A model generated the notes under the pieces. It was given only the letters and a program-made list of their open reading frames with translations. It did no database searches and was not told the DNA's origin. 64,000 nt of DNA from Streptomyces sp. ITFR-21 (lineage in GTDB: Bacteria > Actinomycetota > Actinomycetes > Streptomycetales > Streptomycetaceae): contig NZ_CP134605.1 in the NCBI RefSeq assembly GCF_031844685.1, positions 1,645,501 to 1,709,500 on the forward strand. Direction: 5' to 3'. This document shows, piece after piece, positions 60,811 to 64,000 of the stretch. The first letter of the stretch is position 1. Every line of letters starts with the position of its first letter. The position numbers and the translations under genes were made by a program.

Positions 60811-61326
60811 ATGGCGTCGGCGCGACAGCACACGTACCGGACCGAGGTGGTCTGGACCGGCAACCAGGGCACGGGCACCAGCACGTACCGCGCCTACGGC
60901 CGCGACCACGAGGTGTCGGTGGCCGGCCTGCCGACGCTCCTCGGCTCCGCCGACCGCTCGTTCCGCGGCGACGCCGGGCGCTGGAACCCGGAGCTGATGC
61001 TGCTCGCGGCGCTCTCGCAGTGCCACCTGCTGTCGTACCTGCACGTGTGCGCCGTGAACGGGGTCGTGGTGACCGCCTACACCGACCACGCGGGCGGCAC
61101 GATGGAGGAGACCGGCGACGGCGGCGGCCACTTCACGGAGGTGGTGCTGCGGCCCGCCGTCGAGGTCGCGTCGGCCGCAATGGCCGACACGGCGCGGTCG
61201 TTGCACGGCGAGGCCAACCGGCTCTGCTTCATCGCGAGTTCGGTCAACTTCCCGGTCCGGCACGAGCCGACGGTGACGGTGGCAGGGGCGGAGGCGGAGG
61301 CGGAGGCGGAGGCGGTCGCTCCGTAG
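60811..61326 (+). CDS. OsmC family peroxiredoxin-like protein
   Basis: A 171-residue OsmC/Ohr-fold protein. Hydroperoxide-reducing members have two cysteines; here Cys is in LSQCHLLSYLHVCAVNG and in NRLCFIASS, with the fold motif NPELMLLAALSQCH, so peroxide reduction is possible, though the pair spacing should be checked by alignment. The C-terminal AGAEAEAEAEAEAVAP comes from a 6-base tandem repeat (GAGGCG). GGAGAGGAACTG precedes the ATG at 60811. It follows the SanA-like pseudogene by 58 bases. Confidence 0.9.
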   Translation: MASARQHTYRTEVVWTGNQGTGTSTYRAYGRDHEVSVAGLPTLLGSADRSFRGDAGRWNPELMLLAALSQCHLLSYLHVCAVNGVVVTAYTDHAGGTMEETGDGGGHFTEVVLRPAVEVASAAMADTARSLHGEANRLCFIASSVNFPVRHEPTVTVAGAEAEAEAEAVAP

Positions 61327-61384
61327 CGCCTCCGCCGGAAGCGCCCGAGGGGCGCGGCGGGCGCGGCCGATACGTCGGGCGCGG

Positions 61385-61406
61385 GTACGGGTCACGTAAC
61401 CCGTAC
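61385..61406. promoter_or_regulatory. 8-bp-arm inverted repeat before a GNAT gene
   Basis: GTACGGGT-N6-ACCCGTAC is a perfect dyad 28 bases before the ATG at 61435, in the 108-base gap after the OsmC gene. It could be a regulator site or a small hairpin. The regulator is unknown. Confidence 0.4.
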
Positions 61407-61434
61407 GAAACAAAGGCTGAGCACAATCCGCGGC

Positions 61435-61977
61435 ATGAGGATCGACGAGGTCGCGTGGGCCGATCCGGACGCCGTCGCGCTGCGGGACCGGCAGCGGGCC
61501 GAGATCGCCGTGCGGTACGGGACGCCGGACAGCGAACCCGGGGTGCCGCCGTCGGCTGCGGACATCGCCGTGTTCTTCGTCGCCCGGGACACGGACGGCA
61601 CCGGAGTGGGGTGCGGCGGGCTGCGCGCCCTCGGGGAGGGCGTCGGCGAGGTCAAGCGCATGTACGTCGACCCGGCCCACCGCGGCTCGGGTGTCGCGCC
61701 GCTGATCCTGCGCACGCTGGAGGACTGGGCGCGCGGCCGGGGGTGGACCGCGCTGCGGCTGGAGACGGGCGACGCCCAGCCGGACGCCGTCCGCTTCTAC
61801 ACCCGCTCCGGCTACCGGCGGATCCCCAACTTCGGGGTGTACGCCGACGCGGCGCGTTCCCTGTGCTTCGAGCGGTCGCTGCCGGAACGGCCCGGCGGCG
61901 CGGCCGGATCCGCCGGCGCCCCGGCGGCCGAGCCCGCCGGGGGCCCTGCCGCCGACCCTCCCGACACCCCCCGCTGA
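61435..61977 (+). CDS. GNAT family N-acetyltransferase
   Basis: A 180-residue acetyltransferase. The acetyl-CoA loop is in VKRMYVDPAHRGSGVAPLIL, followed by LRLETGDAQPDAVRFYTRSGYRRIPNFG, a pattern shared with small-molecule GNAT enzymes. The last 30 residues are proline/alanine-rich low complexity outside the fold. The substrate is unknown. The ATG at 61435 has no clear ribosome site, so a leaderless message from a promoter near the inverted repeat is possible. Confidence 0.9.
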   Translation: MRIDEVAWADPDAVALRDRQRAEIAVRYGTPDSEPGVPPSAADIAVFFVARDTDGTGVGCGGLRALGEGVGEVKRMYVDPAHRGSGVAPLILRTLEDWARGRGWTALRLETGDAQPDAVRFYTRSGYRRIPNFGVYADAARSLCFERSLPERPGGAAGSAGAPAAEPAGGPAADPPDTPR

Positions 61978-62009
61978 GCGGGTTGCGGCGCGCTCGGCCC
62001 GCGGCGCCG

Positions 62010-62933
62010 TCAGCCCGCGGCGACCGCCGCCGTACGGGACCTCAGGCGGCGGAGCATCCGGCCGTCCTGGAAGCCGACCGCGCGGGCGGCGGACTCGAGG
62101 GTGGCGCCCTGCGTGACGAGGTGCTGGGCCCGCTCCAGGCGCAGTTCCTGCTGGTAGCGCAGCGGGGTGCGGCCGGTGGCGGCGGTGAAGCGGCGGGTCA
62201 GGGTGCGCTCGCTGAGGCCGGTGGCGGCGGCGAGGGCGGTCAGCGGGAGGTGGTCGGCGAAGCGGGCGTCGATGAGGTCCTGGGCCCGGTGCACGGCGTC
62301 GCTGACGTGGCCGCGGTGCCGCAGCATCGCGCTGGCCTGCTGCTCGTCGCCGTTGCGGCGGGCGTAGACCACCATCTGCCGGGCGACCCGGGCCGCGGCG
62401 GCGGGCCCGTGCCGTACCGCCACCAGGTGCAGCGCCAGGTCGATGCCGCTGGCGATGCCCGCGGAGGTGACCACCCGCCCGTCGACCACGTACAGCACGT
62501 CGCGTACCACCGCGGCCTTCGGGTAGCGGCCGGCCAGTTCGTCCTGGAGGTCGTGGTGGGTGGTGCAGCGGCGGCCGTCGAGCAGCCCGGCCCGCCCGAG
62601 CGCGTCCGCGCCCGCGCAGACACTGGCGACGGTGCCGCCGGCCGCGTGGTGGACCCGCAGCCGGTCCAGGGTGTCGGGCCGCAGCGCGCCGGTGTCCCGG
62701 AGACTGGGCGACCGCCAGCCCGGCACCAGGACCAGATCGGCGGCGGACAGCGCGGGCCACTCGGTGGCGGCCCGCAGCGGCAGCCCCTGCGCGGTGAGGA
62801 CGTCTTCCTGCTCGGCGGCGTACCGGAGCCCGTAGGGGAGGCCGAGGTCCGCGGCGGTGGAGAACACCTGGGCGGGCCCGGCCAGATCGAGCAAGTGCAC
62901 GCCGGGAACCAGCAGGAAGACGACCTCGGTCAC
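62010..62933 (-). CDS. GlxA-type regulator (DJ-1/PfpI plus AraC)
   Basis: A 307-residue regulator joining an N-terminal class I amidotransferase-like domain (VVFLLVPGVHLLDLAGPAQVF; nucleophile elbow GTVASVCAGADALGRAGLLD) to a C-terminal AraC DNA-binding domain with two helix-turn-helices (LPLTALAAATGLSERTLTRRF, ATLESAARAVGFQDGRMLRR). The first domain senses a small molecule, probably without catalysis. The GTG start overlaps the stop of the isochorismatase-family gene (GTGA), so the two are translated together. It may regulate its own operon. Confidence 0.92.
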   Translation of the reverse strand: MTEVVFLLVPGVHLLDLAGPAQVFSTAADLGLPYGLRYAAEQEDVLTAQGLPLRAATEWPALSAADLVLVPGWRSPSLRDTGALRPDTLDRLRVHHAAGGTVASVCAGADALGRAGLLDGRRCTTHHDLQDELAGRYPKAAVVRDVLYVVDGRVVTSAGIASGIDLALHLVAVRHGPAAAARVARQMVVYARRNGDEQQASAMLRHRGHVSDAVHRAQDLIDARFADHLPLTALAAATGLSERTLTRRFTAATGRTPLRYQQELRLERAQHLVTQGATLESAARAVGFQDGRMLRRLRSRTAAVAAG

Positions 62934-63553
62934 GATCCGGTCAGCTCCTTGACGGTGGTGACGGTCGCGAACCGGCCGGCGAGCGCGTACCGGGTCCTGG
63001 CGATGACCTCGTCCGGCAGCAGCGTGCGCGGGTCCGCCAGTACCTCGGCGAGCGGGCGGCCGGCGGGCGCGTCGGGGTCCGGGATCGGCTCGGTGGCGGT
63101 GGCGTCGACGACGAAGGTGACGTCGTAGCCGAGGTCGGAGGCCAACCGGGTGGTGGTCTCCACGCACTGCTCGGTGCGGATGCCGCAGGTGATCAGCGAG
63201 CGGATGCCGCGTTCGGTGAGGATCTGCTGGAGGTTGGTGGTGGTGAAGGCGTTGTGCGAGGTCTTGGTGAGCACCGGTTCGCCGTCGGCCGCCGCGAGCC
63301 CGTCGATCGGCCGGACGTACCCGAGCAGCGGGTCGAAGACGGTACCGGTGCCGGGCTCGGCGTGCAGCACCCAGATCACCAGGTCGCCGCGGGCGCGGGC
63401 GAAGTCGACCAGGCGGCCGACCTGTTCGGCGACCTCCGGGTCGGAGGCGGCCTGCCAGCCCGCGCGCTGCCGGAAGGACTCCTGGACGTCGATGACGACG
63501 AGCGCCGTACCCGAGGCGGACGCCGACTGCTGGGACTTCTCGGTTGAGGTCAT
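62930..63553 (-). CDS. isochorismatase-family cysteine hydrolase
   Basis: A 207-residue hydrolase of the isochorismatase/nicotinamidase fold. The triad is visible: Asp22 in LVVIDVQESFRQ, Lys in PVLTKTSHNAFTTT, Cys in ITCGIRTEQCVETTTRLASD. Cysteine members act on amides such as nicotinamide, N-carbamoylsarcosine or biuret-like compounds; this one has no distinguishing feature. The ATG at 63553 is the first in frame with the family N-terminus. It is the first gene of a two-gene operon with the GlxA-type regulator, which may sense its substrate. Confidence 0.93.
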   Translation of the reverse strand: MTSTEKSQQSASASGTALVVIDVQESFRQRAGWQAASDPEVAEQVGRLVDFARARGDLVIWVLHAEPGTGTVFDPLLGYVRPIDGLAAADGEPVLTKTSHNAFTTTNLQQILTERGIRSLITCGIRTEQCVETTTRLASDLGYDVTFVVDATATEPIPDPDAPAGRPLAEVLADPRTLLPDEVIARTRYALAGRFATVTTVKELTGS

Positions 63554-63806
63554 GGTCCGATCCTGACGGGGTCCTGCGGTCAAGGATAGGCATGGTCGGG
63601 CCCGGCCACGGAACGATCCGGTCACCCGGACCGGGCCGGGCCGCGCGGAATCCGGCAGGAGCGGCCGACCGCGGGACACGCGCAGGTCACATCTGTCACG
63701 TCGCGGTAACCGGAGGCCAACGGCCCGGCCACAACCTGCCGCGCCAGCCGCGTTGCGCTCATGACATCGTCCCCCGTGGGTAGTTGAGGCGACGAGGAGG
63801 TGTGTC

Positions 63807-64000
63807 ATGGAGACGCAGCAGAGCACGGGGACGCAGCAGATCACGGTGACCCGTACACCGTGGTGGGCGAAGATCGTCATCGGGGTGGTGGTCATCGGGG
63901 TGCTGTTCTTCCTGCTCGGGCGGGCGGACCTGCTGCCCGGTATCCCGAACCCGTTCGAGGAGAAGACCACGGACCGCAGCGGACCGGTGCTGCTGAAGTC
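63807..64000 (+). CDS. DUF4230-like membrane-anchored protein (5' part)
   Basis: The first 64 codons of a gene that runs off the window. The N-terminus METQQSTGTQQITVTRTPWW has a small QQ(S/I)T repeat, followed by one membrane helix (AKIVIGVVVIGVLFFLLGRA) and LLPGIPNPFEEKTTDRSGPV LLK. The helix plus NPF-E-x-T-x-DRS-x-P-x-LLKS pattern recalls DUF4230 proteins of streptomycetes. GAGGAGG lies eight bases before the ATG. Function unknown. Confidence 0.65.
   Translation, partial: METQQSTGTQQITVTRTPWWAKIVIGVVVIGVLFFLLGRADLLPGIPNPFEEKTTDRSGPVLLK

Overview
The window is high-GC actinobacterial chromosome, almost certainly from Streptomycetaceae (Streptomyces or a close genus). The signs are very GC-rich third codon positions, many GTG starts, the fasR-fabD-fabH-acpP-fabF block, a homodimeric-type aceE, efeUOB, a second principal-type sigma factor beside dnaG, dgt, and actinobacterial families such as DUF4429, DUF3145 and DUF1023. 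The order aceE ... fab ... sigma/dnaG/dgt looks like conserved core chromosome with accessory patches between the core genes.

Layout. 0-2 kb: 3' part of aceE and a strong terminator. 2-8.4 kb: DUF1023 hydrolase, DUF4429 protein, MerR/aldo-keto reductase operon, a class C beta-lactamase-like protein and a pirin; the gaps are filled by a mosaic family of short palindromic repeats. 8.5-13.5 kb: type II fatty-acid synthesis operon with its PucR-type activator FasR. 13.5-21.9 kb: a broken ketosynthase III remnant, a beta-hydroxyacid dehydrogenase-like protein, DUF3145, a lipoprotein SGNH hydrolase, a large GH3 glycosidase with divergent TetR, and an NADP oxidoreductase with divergent MarR. 22-25.7 kb: efeUOB iron uptake behind an iron box. 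25.8-27 kb: secreted sialidase. 27-32.5 kb: eroded accessory stretch with tandem repeats, a 57-residue membrane protein, an anchor-domain fragment, and a TetR/FAD-monooxygenase pair with twin operators.

31.3-43.5 kb: a coherent catabolic island. An Lrp-like regulator is divergent from a mostly overlapping operon: M20 amidohydrolase, two further amidohydrolases, a dipeptide-type ABC transporter (two permeases, two ATPases, a lipoprotein binding protein) and a polysaccharide-deacetylase/cyclic-imide-hydrolase-like enzyme. The set suggests import and stepwise hydrolysis of an amide, imide or peptide-like compound. This is the best candidate here for an undescribed pathway.

43.6-50.4 kb: an IS256-type transposase scrap, three tRNA genes, a YtxH-like protein, a xylulokinase and a heterodimeric ABC exporter. 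50.5-54.2 kb: HrdA-type sigma factor and DnaG. 54.3-56.2 kb: a GH9 cellulase interrupted by a single in-frame TAG. 56.3-64 kb: GNAT, ferredoxin reductase, dgt, a frameshifted SanA-like gene, OsmC, a second GNAT, a GlxA-type AraC regulator overlapping an isochorismatase-family hydrolase, and the start of a DUF4230-like protein.

All calls come from reading the sequence and from recalled family motifs; no database search was run.
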